A stretch of DNA of 64,000 bases from Parerythrobacter_A sp963799315 (GCA_963799315.1 CAWCWP010000001.1:372001-436000), one strand, 5' to 3'; positions 17,666 to 26,655 are shown, numbered from the stretch's first letter. Notes: a model not told the origin generated them from the letters alone. Numbers and translations are program-made.

Positions 17666-18569
17666 ATGAAGCTGGGCGATCCCACGCTGGACCAGCTGCG
17701 CATCTTCGCAGCGGTTGTCGCTGCGGGCAGTTTCGGCGGCGCGGCGCGCGATATGGGCCGCGCGGTCTCCGCCATCAGCTACGGCATTGCGCAGCTGGAG
17801 GCGCAGCTTGGGCGTCACGCTGTTCGCACGCGAAGGATCGCGCAAGCCGGTGCTGACCGATGCGGGCGCCGGCCTGCTTGCCGAAACGCGGGCGGTTACC
17901 GGTGGCATCGACAGCCTGCTGGCCAAGGCGCGCAGCCTGCATAGCGGGCTGGAAAGCGATGTGGCGCTGGTGGTCGATGTGATGGTGCCGGGCGAAGCGA
18001 CGGCCCGTGTGCTGCGCGCATTCCGTACCATGTTCCCGACGGTCGCACTGCGGTTGCAGGTGGAAGCCCTGGGCGCGGTGGTGGCCTGTCTGCTGGACGA
18101 CGAGGCTGCGCTGGCGATTGGCGGGCCGGTTGTCGCCGATCACCCGGCGCTGGAGCGACAGGCGATCGGGTCGGTCGAGCTGATACCCGTTGCCGCACCC
18201 GGACATCCGCTGGCCGCGCCGGACATCGCACCGGGCGAGAGCCGCGAGCATCTGCAACTGGTGCTGTCCGACCGCTCGCCACTGACGCAGGGGCGCGAGT
18301 TTTCGGTGATGGCGCGCGAGCAGTGGCGGCTGGCCGATCTGGGCGCGAAACATGCGCTGCTGAAAGAGGGTATCGGCTGGGGCAACATGCCGCGTCTGTT
18401 GGTGGCGGACGACCTTGCATCGGGCGCGCTGGTGGCGCTGGACCTGCCGGAGAAGCCGGGGACGGACTACACGCTGAGTGCATTGTGGCGGCGCGATGCG
18501 CGGCCCGGACCGGCGGCAAGCTGGCTGATCGACACGTTCCGCGATGAACTGGCGCAGTGTCCGGCCTGA
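17666..18569 (+). CDS. LysR-family regulator (apparent frameshift)
   Basis: The winged-helix N terminus starts at ATG 17666 (L-D-Q-L-R-I-F-A-A-V-V-A-A-G-S-F) and reads correctly to Q-L-E-A-Q-L-G. It continues in another frame as V-T-L-F-A-R-E-G-S-R and the effector-binding domain to 18569. One extra base at 17808-17812 (CAG CTT GGG where CAG CTG GGC is expected) explains the break. The restored protein is about 300 residues. It is divergent from pirin-azoR and probably controls it. The indel resembles those in essential genes here, so an intact gene is likely in the organism. Confidence 0.87.
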
Positions 18570-18572
18570 TAA

Positions 18573-19205
18573 TTATTGCGGAAAGCGTTTTACCGCATCA
18601 CCGCTGCGCCAGGGTTTGTACTTCGGCATGATCGCGGCGAACAGCGTGGAGGCAAGATGGCGTTCCAGCCAGGCGTGCAGGTCCGACAGCGGCTGCGCGT
18701 CGAACCAGTCGCGATCGGTATTTGCGAATTGCCGGATGAAGGGGAAAATCGCGATATCGGTCAGCCCGCGCTCCGGCCCCGACAGATTGGCATGGGCATT
18801 CAGCCGTGCATTGAGCTGCGCCACGATCTTCATCGCCGCCTCGCGGTGTGGCATCGGATTGCAGTCGCCATAGCGCGAGGGATATTTGAAGCGGTCGAGA
18901 TGGTGCTTGAACGGGCCGTCGATCAGCGCGATCATCTCCGGATCGTCGCGGTCCAGCCAGCCTTCGGGATCCGACTGCGCCAGCGCCCAGCGCATGATGG
19001 CAAGGCTTTCATCGAGCACGGTGCCATCGGGCAGCAGCATGGTCGGCACGGTCGCCTTGTTCGATATTGCGGCAAGCTCGGGCGGCTTGTCGGCCAGCTT
19101 CACCTCGCGCAGCTCGCAAATCGTGCCGCTGACGAACAGCGCCATGCGGGCGCGCATGGCGTAGGGGCAGCGGCGGAAGCTATAGAGGATGGGCAAATTG
19201 CTCAC
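18573..19205 (-). CDS. Glutathione S-transferase family protein
   Basis: This 210-residue protein has a thioredoxin-like N-terminal domain starting L-P-I-L-Y-S-F-R-R-C-P-Y-A-M-R-A-R. The Cys-Pro-Tyr motif resembles glutaredoxin-2/omega GSTs. K-A-T-V-P-T-M-L-L binds glutathione, D-E-S-L-A-I-M-R-W follows, and the C-terminal domain is helical. GTG 19205 is the start because it overlaps the trhO stop (GTGA), showing translational coupling in an ilvE-trhO-GST operon. The frame is open further upstream but enters trhO. Confidence 0.88.
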   Translation of the reverse strand: MSNLPILYSFRRCPYAMRARMALFVSGTICELREVKLADKPPELAAISNKATVPTMLLPDGTVLDESLAIMRWALAQSDPEGWLDRDDPEMIALIDGPFKHHLDRFKYPSRYGDCNPMPHREAAMKIVAQLNARLNAHANLSGPERGLTDIAIFPFIRQFANTDRDWFDAQPLSDLHAWLERHLASTLFAAIMPKYKPWRSGDAVKRFPQ

Positions 19206-20119
19206 CGCCCGACATGCGCCTTGCCGCGCTTGGCCGCGAGCGTTTCCTGCCGCTGGCGCTCGGCGTAACGCGCGCGCTGCGTATCGTCGCGTTCGCCGAT
19301 GCATGCGGGGCAGCTGACGCCTTCGACATAGGCCGCCAAGGCCTGATCCGCTTGGCTGACGGGACGGCGGCAGGCGCGGCACATCGCATGGCTCCCCGCC
19401 GACAGTCCCGGCCCGACCGCCACCCGTTCATCGAACACGAAACATTCGCCCCGCCATTTGCTTTCCTCTTCGGGCACGGTTTCGAGGTAGCGCAGGATGC
19501 CGCCCTTCAGGTGGAACACGTCCTCCACGCCTTCGCTGCGCAGGAAGCTGGTCGATTTTTCGCAGCGGATGCCGCCGGTGCAGAACATCGCGACCTTTTT
19601 CTTGCCGCTCAGCAGTTCGTCGCGATGCGCGCGGAACCAGTCGGGAAAGTCGCCGAAATGCGCGGTGTGCGGATCGACTGCGCCTGCGAAGCTGCCGATG
19701 GCGACCTCGTATGCGTTGCGGGTGTCGATCACGACGGTATCGGGGTCCGCGATCAGCGCGTTCCAGTCGGTTGCATCGACATAGGTGCCGGCGTTTGCGG
19801 CGGTGTCGATATCGGGCTGCCCCATCGTCACGATTTCGCGTTTCAGCCGCACTTTCATCCGGTTGAACGGCGGCGCGGCGGCGGTCGAGTATTTCAGTTC
19901 GGGGTCGGCGCAACCGGGCAGGGCGCGGATATGGCGCACCACCTTCGCCACGCCCTGCACGGACCCCGCGATGGTGCCGTTGATGCCTTCGGGTGCGAGC
20001 AGGATGGTGCCGCGTACTTCCGCCGTTTCGCACGCCGCCAGCAGCGCCGCCTTGAGCGCGGGCAAATCATCCATTCGCGCAAAGCAATACAACGCGGCGA
20101 CTGTAAGCGAACTGCCCAT
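19202..20119 (-). CDS. trhO: tRNA uridine(34) hydroxylase (rhodanese-type)
   Basis: This 305-residue YceA/TrhO protein makes 5-hydroxyuridine at the wobble position of tRNAs. The order is an acylphosphatase-like N-terminal domain (L-A-P-E-G-I-N-G-T-I-A-G), a rhodanese domain with V-I-D-T-R-N-A-Y-E and F-C-T-G-G-I-R-C-E-K (Cys180), then a zinc-ribbon-like C terminus with C-R-A-C and C-P-A-C. ATG 20119 overlaps the ilvE stop in TGATG; the TTG one codon upstream is less likely. The C-terminal C-x2-C pairs match the long form of the family. Confidence 0.94.
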   Translation of the reverse strand: MGSSLTVAALYCFARMDDLPALKAALLAACETAEVRGTILLAPEGINGTIAGSVQGVAKVVRHIRALPGCADPELKYSTAAAPPFNRMKVRLKREIVTMGQPDIDTAANAGTYVDATDWNALIADPDTVVIDTRNAYEVAIGSFAGAVDPHTAHFGDFPDWFRAHRDELLSGKKKVAMFCTGGIRCEKSTSFLRSEGVEDVFHLKGGILRYLETVPEEESKWRGECFVFDERVAVGPGLSAGSHAMCRACRRPVSQADQALAAYVEGVSCPACIGERDDTQRARYAERQRQETLAAKRGKAHVGR

Positions 20120-21211
20120 CAATCGAGCCGCATGACCCAGCCGTGCGTGTCCTCGACCGTGCCGGTCTGGATACCGACCAGCCGCTCGCGCAGTTTCTGC
20201 GTCAGTTGTCCCGGCCCGCCGCTGCCGATGGTGAAGGCTCGGTCCGCTCCTTCCACCTTGCCGACCGCCGTGACCACCGCCGCCGTGCCGCAGGCCATCG
20301 TTTCAAGCAGCGCGCCGGACTCCGCATCCGCCTGCCACTGGTCGATACTGTAGGGCTCCTCGCGCACGGCCAGCCCGTCCTCGCGCATCAACGCGATCAG
20401 GCTGTCGCGGGTAATGCCGGGCAGGATCGTTCCGGTCAGCGGCGGGGTGACGACGCTGCCGTCGGCCATGGCGAAGAACAGGTTCATGCCGCCCAGCTCC
20501 TCAACCCATTTGCGCTCCACCGCATCGAGGAACAGCACCTGGTCGTGGCCGCGCGCGAACGCTTCCTTGGTCGGCACCAGGCTGGCGGCGTAGTTGCCGC
20601 CCGCCTTGGCCGCGCCGGTGCCGCCGGGTGCCGCGCGGCTGTAATCGCTGAGCCACAGGCTGACGGCAGGCGCGCCGGACTTGAAATAGCCGCCGACCGG
20701 GCTGGCAATGACGATGAAGCGATATTGCCGGGCGGGGCGGACACCGAGAAACGCTTCGGTCGCGATCATGAAGGGCCGCAGATAGAGCGCACCGCCTTCG
20801 ACCGTGGGGAACCAGTCACGATCCGCCGCGACGAGTTCGCGCACCGCGGATACGAACATTTCGGGCGGCAGATGCGGCATCGCCATCCGGTCGGCGCTGT
20901 TGTTGAAACGCGCCGCGTTCGCTTCGGGGCGGAACAGGGCGACGCCGCCATCGGGGTGGCGATAGGCCTTCATCCCCTCGAAGATTTCCTGCGCATAATG
21001 CAGCACGGCGGCGGCGGGATCGAGCGACGAGCGGCTCGCGCGGGCCGACGGTCGCGGAATGCCAGCGGGGGTTCGATCCGTCCTCGTCCACGTCGAATGC
21101 GATGGACACCATGTGGTCGGAGAAATGCTTGCCGAAGCCGGGATTGGCGAGGATTGCCGCACGGGCATCGGCATCCATCGGAGCGGGGTGGGGGCGGCGT
21201 TCGAATTGCAT
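20119..21211 (-). CDS. ilvE: Branched-chain amino acid aminotransferase (apparent frameshift)
   Basis: The restored protein has 363 residues of fold-type IV PLP transaminase and performs the last step of Ile, Val and Leu synthesis. ATG 21211 starts M-Q-F-E-R-R-P-H-P-A-P. The frame is good to G-P-R-E-P-L, where one extra base at about 21028 shifts it. The continuation is S-L-D-P-A-A-A-V-L-H-Y-A-Q-E-I-F-E-G-M-K-A-Y-R, then the lysine region E-L-G-G-M-N and the C-terminal E-E-P-Y-S-I-D-Q-W. It heads the ilvE-trhO-GST operon and is preceded by a short leader ORF and hairpins (21320-21460). A sequencing indel is the likely cause of the break. Confidence 0.92.
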
Positions 21212-21319
21212 GTATGAGCGCCTAGTGCGGCGGCGGTTAATTTTCAAATGCGCAATACGCAAACGCGCGCACCGATCGGAAGCACCCGAACGGAAGCAGG
21301 AAACCGACAGCAGATATGG

Positions 21320-21410
21320 GAAGGGCAGCAACTCCGCATGGGAGATACTGCCCTTCGCATGGTCAGCGGCCAGAAGTGCCGCTTTACGAAACTGTCACGA
21401 CGTGGTCGTG
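21320..21410 (-). promoter_or_regulatory. Hairpin cluster between leader ORF and ilvE
   Basis: Three stems lie between the 21-codon ORF and ilvE. They are cacgac/gtcgtg (21396-21401 with 21405-21410, over the last codons of the ORF), agcggc/gccgct (21365-21370 with 21378-21383), and gaagggcag/ctgcccttc (21320-21328 with 21348-21356) with an inner ctcc/ggag. None is followed by a T-run, so a Rho-independent terminator is not obvious. They could form alternative structures for translation-coupled attenuation. Confidence 0.4.
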
Positions 21411-21460
21411 ATACCTCGTGCGGAAACTACCGACCCCATTATTGCTGAACCATGAGACAT
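21395..21460 (-). CDS. Possible 21-residue leader peptide upstream of ilvE
   Basis: A short ORF (ATG 21460 to TGA 21395) is preceded by AAAGGAGGTGATCC (21462-21475), the complement of the last 14 bases of a typical bacterial 16S rRNA, with ideal spacing of 7 bases. The peptide contains A-I-M, V-V, and ends R-G-I-T-T-T-S, so Ile, Val and Thr are overrepresented. It lies 184 bases upstream of ilvE on the same strand and is followed by three stem-loops. A regulatory leader is the inference; alternatively it is a short conserved peptide with another role. Confidence 0.45.
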   Translation of the reverse strand: MSHGSAIMGSVVSARGITTTS

Positions 21461-21615
21461 CGGATCACCTCCTTTCGCGCTAAAAAGCCAAGACCCGTGC
21501 CGATCACCGGGCGGGCCAAGAACCGCGTTCGCCGCCGCTCTCGCCTTGTTTAATGAGTCATCGGTGCGGCATTTACAAGGCCTGCCGCGCTTTTTTCCCA
21601 AATGCGACGAGGTGC

Positions 21616-22200
21616 TTAGCGGCAATCCTCGATCACGCGCGTCACTTCGGGCCATGCGGGCAGGTAGAGCGCCGGCTTGCCCGCTGTCTCGATGGCGAAC
21701 CGGCCCCGGCTCAGCGCCATCGCGTCGAGCAACGGATCCGTTGCGGCAAAATCGGTGGTGAGCAGCGGGCGCGATCCGGTCAGCGGGGTGACCTGCACCA
21801 TGCGATCGGCCGTTTCGGTGCGAATGCGCATGGTGGCTGCGGTGTCGCCCGCCGCACCCGCCCGCGCAATGCCGACGCGACCGGAGCGTTTGTCGCAGCG
21901 GATCACGAACACGTCGTCGCCGCGTGCGGTGGAGCCGAACAGCGCCAGCGTCTCGTTCGCGTCGGTGTCGTAACGCCAGTCGCCCGGCGTCTGCGGCGCG
22001 TCCAGCCAGTTGTCGTATTGCGGCGCAGCCAGCGTCGCGACCGGCGCGGGCGGCGGTGCCGACGCGACCACCACCGGCGGTGGCGCTGCTGGCGGCGGCG
22101 GAGCTGGCGCGCAGCACACGGTCAGAAGGCTGGCGCTCGCCACCAGCGCGAAGGCGACGTTGCGCTTCGTGTTGGACGTATGGGTCAGGCGGTCAGGCAT
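21616..22200 (-). CDS. Probable lipoprotein/exported protein, paralogue of the next gene
   Basis: This 194-residue protein starts at ATG 22200 and overlaps the upstream gene by 16 bases. The N terminus has a basic run then a hydrophobic segment ending S-L-L-T-V-C-C-A-P, a plausible lipobox, followed by a Pro/Ala-rich linker. The body (G-D-W-R-Y-D...F-V-I-R-C-D-K-R-S-G-R-V-G-I-A-R-A-G) mirrors the upstream protein. It ends in T-R-V-I-E-D-C-R, also shared. I recognise no domain. The two are a tandem duplicated pair. Confidence 0.72.
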   Translation of the reverse strand: MPDRLTHTSNTKRNVAFALVASASLLTVCCAPAPPPPAAPPPVVVASAPPPAPVATLAAPQYDNWLDAPQTPGDWRYDTDANETLALFGSTARGDDVFVIRCDKRSGRVGIARAGAAGDTAATMRIRTETADRMVQVTPLTGSRPLLTTDFAATDPLLDAMALSRGRFAIETAGKPALYLPAWPEVTRVIEDCR

Positions 22201-22709
22201 GTGTCGATTACTCTTGTTATGCCCGGCGCGGCGGGAAGTTGTGTTTCGGTCGGGCCGGGGCCGAGCAGGGTGAAGCTGGTGCCGGGAATGGCCATCGCGG
22301 CGAGGATGGGTTGCAGCGGGTTGACGGGCGCGGACATGCCGGCCTGTCCATCGGGCCGCGCCGCCATCGGCAGGATGAAGCGTTCCCCGCCCGCTATGAT
22401 CGAGTGTTCCTGTCCGGTGGCCACGACGCCGGGGCGCTCGACGAAGACTTGCCGCGTGCCCCGGTCGCACCGCACCACCAGTTGCGCCACGCCGTCATCG
22501 CCTGCAAAGCGCGCATTCACGCCCTTGCCGGTTTCCATGACCTGCCAGTCCCCTGACATCAGAGTCTTTCCCGCCGGGAGGGCAGGGGCCGGGTTGCCGG
22601 TCAACACCACGGCGGGCGTGGCGACCGCTTCGGGTGCGGTTTCAGCGGGTTCGGAGGTGCAGCCGCCGATAATGCACGCAGATACGAACAGGGACAGGGG
22701 AAGGCGCAT
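22185..22709 (-). CDS. Probable lipoprotein of unknown function
   Basis: This 174-residue protein starts at ATG 22709 with the signal L-S-L-F-V-S-A-C-I-I-G-G-C, a lipobox-like end. The body contains S-G-D-W-Q-V-M and L-V-V-R-C-D-R-G-T-R-Q-V-F-V-E-R-P-G, and it ends T-R-V-I-D-T-C. It is similar to the gene that follows, overlapping by 16 bases, so the pair arose by duplication. It is divergent from tlyA. Function is unknown. Confidence 0.72.
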   Translation of the reverse strand: MRLPLSLFVSACIIGGCTSEPAETAPEAVATPAVVLTGNPAPALPAGKTLMSGDWQVMETGKGVNARFAGDDGVAQLVVRCDRGTRQVFVERPGVVATGQEHSIIAGGERFILPMAARPDGQAGMSAPVNPLQPILAAMAIPGTSFTLLGPGPTETQLPAAPGITRVIDTCLTA

Positions 22710-22794
22710 CGGGGACGGGGTGCTCCTGAATCGGGACGGGTGCAGCTTGCTTCGCGCTTGGCAAATGCGCCTGCGCCCTTCTATCGCCGCCATC

Positions 22795-23563
22795 ATGCCA
22801 CGCAAGACACGTATCGACCAGCTGCTCGTCCAGCGCGGTCTGGCACCCAGCCGCACGCGGGCGCAGGCGCTGGTGATGGCGGGCATCGTGTTTTCCGGCG
22901 AGACGAAGCTGGCGAAGCCGGGGCAGGCGCTGGCGGACGATGCGCCGCTGGAAGTGCGGGGGCGCGACCATCCGTGGGTCGGGCGTGGCGGCATCAAGCT
23001 GGCGCATGCGCTGGAGGCGTTCGCGCTGGAGCCGGCGGGCGTGACTGCGATGGATGTGGGCAGTTCCACCGGCGGCTTTACCGATGTGCTGCTGACGAAA
23101 GGTGCGGCGCATGTGATCGCGGTGGACAGCGGCACCAACCAGCTGGCCTATACCTTGCGCGAAGATCCGCGCGTCACCGTGCTGGAACAGACCAGCGCGC
23201 GGGTGCTGACGCCGGAGCTCGTCGGGCAAACCTTCAGCTGGGTGGTGTGCGATGCCTCGTTCATTTCGCTGGCCAAGGTGCTGGAGGTGCCGTTGCGGCT
23301 GGCCGAACCGGAGTGCCGGCTGGTCGCGCTGATCAAACCGCAATTCGAAGTGGCGCGCGGCGAAGTGGGCAAGGGCGGCGTGGTGCGCGACCCGGCGCTG
23401 CATACCCGCGTCTGCGACGACACCGCCGCGTGGCTGGGCGACGACGGGCTGGGACGTGCAGGGCATCGAACGCAGCCCGATCACCGGCCCGGAAGGCAAT
23501 GTGGAGTTCCTGGTCTCGGCGCGCCGGACTCTGCGCAACACAACACGTGACACAACAAGCTGA
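22795..23563 (+). CDS. tlyA: TlyA family rRNA (cytidine-2'-O)-methyltransferase/hemolysin (apparent frameshift)
   Basis: The start ATG 22795 reads M-P-R-K-T-R-I-D-Q-L-L-V-Q-R-G-L, an S4-type RNA-binding domain. A FtsJ-like methyltransferase domain follows: A-M-D-V-G-S-S-T-G-G-F-T-D-V-L-L and V-A-L-I-K-P-Q-F-E. Near the end an extra G in 23446-23448 shifts the frame. Removing it restores G-W-D-V-Q-G-I-E-R-S-P-I-T-G-P-E-G-N-V-E-F-L and a stop at 23561-23563, giving about 255 residues. The frame as read stops at 23550. It methylates ribose 2'-OH groups of rRNA in other bacteria. Confidence 0.9.
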
Positions 23564-23685
23564 CCCGCGACGGCACGACCCTGTGCCAACGCGACGCCTG
23601 CCATTGCCGCCTTTCGCGCGCCGCCTATAAGTCGTGCCACGGCGCAAAAGCGCCGGATGAGGATTCGCATACGGAGAGCGCAACC

Positions 23686-24234
23686 ATGACGATGCTGGCA
23701 TCCAAAGGCCAACTGCGCGCAAGTTTCCTGCGCTGGGCGCTGTTCGCGGTGCCCGGCTGCCTGTTGCTGGGCTTCCTGTTCGGCCAGCTGGGCAGCCCCG
23801 ATACCGTCTGGTTCCGGAGCCTTGAAAAGCCCGCGATCTTCCCGCCGCCGATGTGGTTCGGCATCGTGTGGAGCATCCTGTATGTGATGATGGGCATCGC
23901 GCTGGCGCTGGTCTGCGCCGCGTGGGGTGCGAAGGGGCGGACCGCCGCGCTGGTGCTGTTCGCGGTGCAGTTCGCGCTGAACCTGTCGTGGACGCCGGTG
24001 TTTTTCGGCGCATATGAAATGACGGGCGGGCTGATCGTGCTGACCGTGCTGGTACTGGTGCTGACCGCGACCATCGCGCGGTTCTGGCAAATACGTCCGC
24101 TGGCGGGTCTGCTGCTGGTGCCGTATCTCGTCTGGGTCTGTTTTGCAGGCGTGCTGAATTACCAGTTCCTGGCGCTCAATCCCGATGCCGACGGGGTGGA
24201 CCCGACGCAGGCCGTGCAGCGGGTGGAGTTCTAA
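23686..24234 (+). CDS. tspO: TspO/MBR family membrane protein
   Basis: This 182-residue protein has five predicted membrane helices. Hallmarks are K-P-A-I-F-P-P-P-M-W-F-G, W-S-I-L-Y-V-M-M-G, L-N-L-S-W-T-P-V-F-F-G and P-Y-L-V-W-V-C-F-A-G-V-L-N. The family binds porphyrins in the outer or inner membrane. In photosynthetic alphaproteobacteria it modulates tetrapyrrole and pigment gene expression; whether this organism makes bacteriochlorophyll is not visible here. It is followed 40 bases later by ubiK. Confidence 0.95.
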   Translation: MTMLASKGQLRASFLRWALFAVPGCLLLGFLFGQLGSPDTVWFRSLEKPAIFPPPMWFGIVWSILYVMMGIALALVCAAWGAKGRTAALVLFAVQFALNLSWTPVFFGAYEMTGGLIVLTVLVLVLTATIARFWQIRPLAGLLLVPYLVWVCFAGVLNYQFLALNPDADGVDPTQAVQRVEF

Positions 24235-24274
24235 GACACTTGCGCGGCACGGCTCGCATCGCCAGATATGCCGC

Positions 24275-24523
24275 ATGCAAAGCCAGAACCCGATGATCGC
24301 CGATTTCGTCAAACTCGCCAACAGCGCGGCGGGCACCTTTGCGGGCATGACCCGCGAGGCCCGCGAGAGCGCGCGCGACCGCGTGAAGGAAGCGATGGGC
24401 GGCATGGATTTCGTCAGCCGCGAGGAATTCGACACGGTAAAGGCGATGGCCGCGAAGGCACGCGAAGATAGCACTGCGCTGGCGGAGCGGGTCGCTGCGC
24501 TCGAAGCGAAGCTCGGCGAGTAG
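24275..24523 (+). CDS. ubiK: Ubiquinone biosynthesis accessory factor UbiK
   Basis: This 82-residue BMFP/YqiC family protein starts at ATG 24275 (M-Q-S-Q-N-P-M-I-A-D-F). The N-terminal amphipathic helix (I-A-D-F-V-K-L-A-N-S-A-A-G-T-F) is followed by V-S-R-E-E-F-D-T-V-K-A-M and a C-terminal coiled coil (A-A-L-E-A-K-L). UbiK is a trimeric accessory factor for aerobic ubiquinone biosynthesis and binds lipids. The open frame extends upstream into tspO, which the ATG choice avoids. Confidence 0.88.
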   Translation: MQSQNPMIADFVKLANSAAGTFAGMTREARESARDRVKEAMGGMDFVSREEFDTVKAMAAKAREDSTALAERVAALEAKLGE

Positions 24524-24622
24524 CCAAACCCGTCTGCTTCGAATGGCAATGCGGGATTACATTTATCGCGTATCGCTATTGTATGCGAGCGGATAAACCA
24601 GCGTCATCGAAAGGTGGCGACT

Positions 24623-24862
24623 ATGCTGACGCAACTCAATCCGCCGATACCCCTGCATGTCCTTGGCAAAGGCGATGGCAGCGCGCTGGCCGTGATCGAC
24701 TACGGTGCCGAACACAATCTGATGTGGGTGACGGCAATCGACGCGACGGGCGAACTTTGGTGTGCACCCAATCCACAGGTTCGGATGCAAAAGAACTGGT
24801 CGATGGACCGCGCCGAATCGCTGGCCGTAAAGACATCGAAAGAGGCTATGCGCGAAGCCTGA
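24623..24862 (+). CDS. Small conserved-looking hypothetical protein
   Basis: This 79-residue protein starts at ATG 24623 after AAGGTGG; the GTG at 24614 is part of that site. It is a small predicted beta-rich cytosolic protein with I-D-Y-G-A-E-H-N-L-M-W-V and L-W-C-A-P-N-P-Q-V-R, ending in a charged helix. I recognise no family. It lies 19 bases before recO on the same strand, so it may share its transcript. Confidence 0.62.
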   Translation: MLTQLNPPIPLHVLGKGDGSALAVIDYGAEHNLMWVTAIDATGELWCAPNPQVRMQKNWSMDRAESLAVKTSKEAMREA

Positions 24863-24881
24863 CACCCTGGGTGGTGCGCCG

Positions 24882-25480
24882 ATGAACCTGCGCGCCCACG
24901 CCATTCTGTTGTCCGCCCGCGCGCATGGCGAGACAGCGGTTATCGCACGCATGATGACCGCCGAAGCGGGGATGGTCGCAGCCTATGTCGCGGGCGGTCG
25001 AGGCCGTGCGCTGCGGCCGGTAGTTATTCCCGGCAATATCGTCGCCGCCGATATCCGCGCCAAATCCGACACGCAGTTGCCGTTTGCGCGGCTTGAGCTA
25101 GTGACCAGCCGCGGCCCGTGGCTGTCCGAACCGCTGCCCGCCGCCGCCATCGGCTGGGCCACCGCGCTGACCGCTACCGTGCTGCCCGAACGCAATGCCT
25201 ACCCTGCGCTGCACGGCGCGCTGGTGGCGCTGCTCGATGCGATCTGCAATGCCGGATCGGCGCGCGAATGGCTGCGCGGAATGCTGGCTTACGAGGCGCT
25301 GCTGCTGCGCGAGCTGGGCTATGGCGGCGGTGCGCCGCCTGCCGATGCGGCGCTGGACGATTTGCTCGACCGTTTCTCGCGGCAGGCACGCCCATCCAGC
25401 GCTACCTGCTTGCCGACCGGCGCGGCGATGTTATGGCCGCGCGCACGATGCTGGGTGAACGATTGGGACGAATGGGTTGA
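24882..25480 (+). CDS. recO: DNA repair protein RecO (apparent frameshift)
   Basis: The N terminus M-N-L-R-A-H-A-I-L-L-S-A-R-A-H-G-E and V-A-A-Y-V-A-G-G-R-G form the RecO OB-fold. A helical region follows with G-S-A-R-E-W-L-R-G and E-A-L-L-L-R-E-L-G-Y. One base is missing at 25378-25382. The next frame reads A-G-T-P-I-Q-R-Y-L-L-A-D-R-R and ends at TGA 25478-25480, overlapping the leuB TTG start. The restored length is 199 residues, at the short end for RecO. RecO loads RecA with RecF and RecR. Confidence 0.88.
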
Positions 25481-26535
25481 AAATCGCGATACTGCCCGGC
25501 GACGGGATCGGCCCCGAAGTGACGATGCAAGCGGTGCGCGTGCTGGAGGCGCTGGCGCTGCCCGGTCTGGCGTTGTTCACCGGCGATGTCGGCGCGGCGG
25601 GCTATCACCGCCACGGCCATCCGCTGCCCGATGAAACGCTCGACATGGCTACCCGCGCCGATGCCGTGCTGTTCGGTGCGGTGGGCGATCCCGCGTGCGA
25701 CGGTCTGGAACGCGCGCTGCGGCCCGAACAGGCGGTGCTGGGCTTGCGCGCAAAGCTTGGCCTGTTCGCAAACCTGCGCCCCGCGCGCACGATGCCGGGG
25801 CTGGAGGGGCTGTCATCGCTCAAGCCCGACGTGGCGGGCGCGATCGATCTGCTGATCGTACGCGAGCTGAACGGCGATGTGTATTTCGGCGACAAGGGCA
25901 TGCGCGAAACGACGGACGGCGCGCGCGAGGGGTGGGACATGATGTCCTATGCCGAACCCGAAGTGCGCCGCATCGCCCATGCAGGCTTTCGTGCCGCGCA
26001 GGGAAGGAACGGGCGGCTGACCAGCGTGGACAAGGCCAATGTGCTGGAAACCAGCCAACTGTGGCGCGATGTGGTGTGCGATGTGGCGGGCGACTATCCC
26101 GACGTGACGCTCGATCACATGTATGTCGACAATGCCGCGATGCAGCTGGTGCGTGATCCGGGCGCATTCGACACCATCGTGACCGGCAATCTGTTCGGCG
26201 ATATCCTGTCCGACCTTGCCAGCGCCTGCGTCGGCTCCATCGGCCTGCTGGCCAGCGCCAGCCTGGGCGAACGGCAGACCGAATACGGCACCTTCGGCCT
26301 CTACGAACCCATCCACGGCAGCGCGCCCGATATTGCCGGGCAGGGCGTCGCCAACCCGGTTGCAGCGATTTTGAGCGCGGCGATGATGCTGCGCCATTCG
26401 TTCGGGCGGGAAGCCGACGCGGTGCGTGTGGAAACCGCCGTGGCGCGGACGCTGGCGGACGATGTGCGCGGACATGATCTTGGCGGCACGGCCTCGACCG
26501 CAGAAATCGGCGATGCGGTTCTTGGGGCACTCTAA
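25477..26535 (+). CDS. leuB: 3-isopropylmalate dehydrogenase
   Basis: This 352-residue enzyme oxidises 3-isopropylmalate in leucine synthesis. It starts with TTG 25477 overlapping the recO stop: K-I-A-I-L-P-G-D-G-I-G-P-E-V. Motifs include G-A-V-G-D-P, L-R-P-A-R-T, V-D-K-A-N-V-L-E-T-S, D-N-A-A-M-Q-L, G-N-L-F-G-D-I-L-S-D and E-P-I-H-G-S-A-P-D-I-A-G. It complements ilvE in the same neighbourhood. A hairpin-rich stretch follows (26536-26655). Confidence 0.96.
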   Translation: MKIAILPGDGIGPEVTMQAVRVLEALALPGLALFTGDVGAAGYHRHGHPLPDETLDMATRADAVLFGAVGDPACDGLERALRPEQAVLGLRAKLGLFANLRPARTMPGLEGLSSLKPDVAGAIDLLIVRELNGDVYFGDKGMRETTDGAREGWDMMSYAEPEVRRIAHAGFRAAQGRNGRLTSVDKANVLETSQLWRDVVCDVAGDYPDVTLDHMYVDNAAMQLVRDPGAFDTIVTGNLFGDILSDLASACVGSIGLLASASLGERQTEYGTFGLYEPIHGSAPDIAGQGVANPVAAILSAAMMLRHSFGREADAVRVETAVARTLADDVRGHDLGGTASTAEIGDAVLGAL

Positions 26536-26655
26536 GTCCTCCCCTTTTGGGGGAGGGGGACCATCCGCAGGATGGTGGAGAGGCACGGGCAATAGCATCT
26601 CCGGTAGTGCCCCTCCACCAGCTGCGCTGGTCCCCCTCCCCGTTTCGGGGAGGAT
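26536..26655. repeat. Compound inverted repeat downstream of leuB
   Basis: gggagggggacca (26551-26563) pairs with tggtccccctccc (26628-26640), and tggtggag (26573-26580) pairs with ctccacca (26613-26620). A local hairpin cctcccc/ggggagg (26539-26545 with 26550-26556) follows leuB directly and may end its transcript. This is a typical intergenic palindromic repeat of sphingomonad-like genomes, lying between leuB and the glycosyltransferase. Confidence 0.7.

Noticed and set aside
21462..21475. Fragment of a 16S rRNA 3' end on the plus strand
   Set aside because: The plus-strand match ggatcacctccttt equals the usual end of 16S, but the bases before it do not match 16S; it is better explained as a strong Shine-Dalgarno site on the minus strand.
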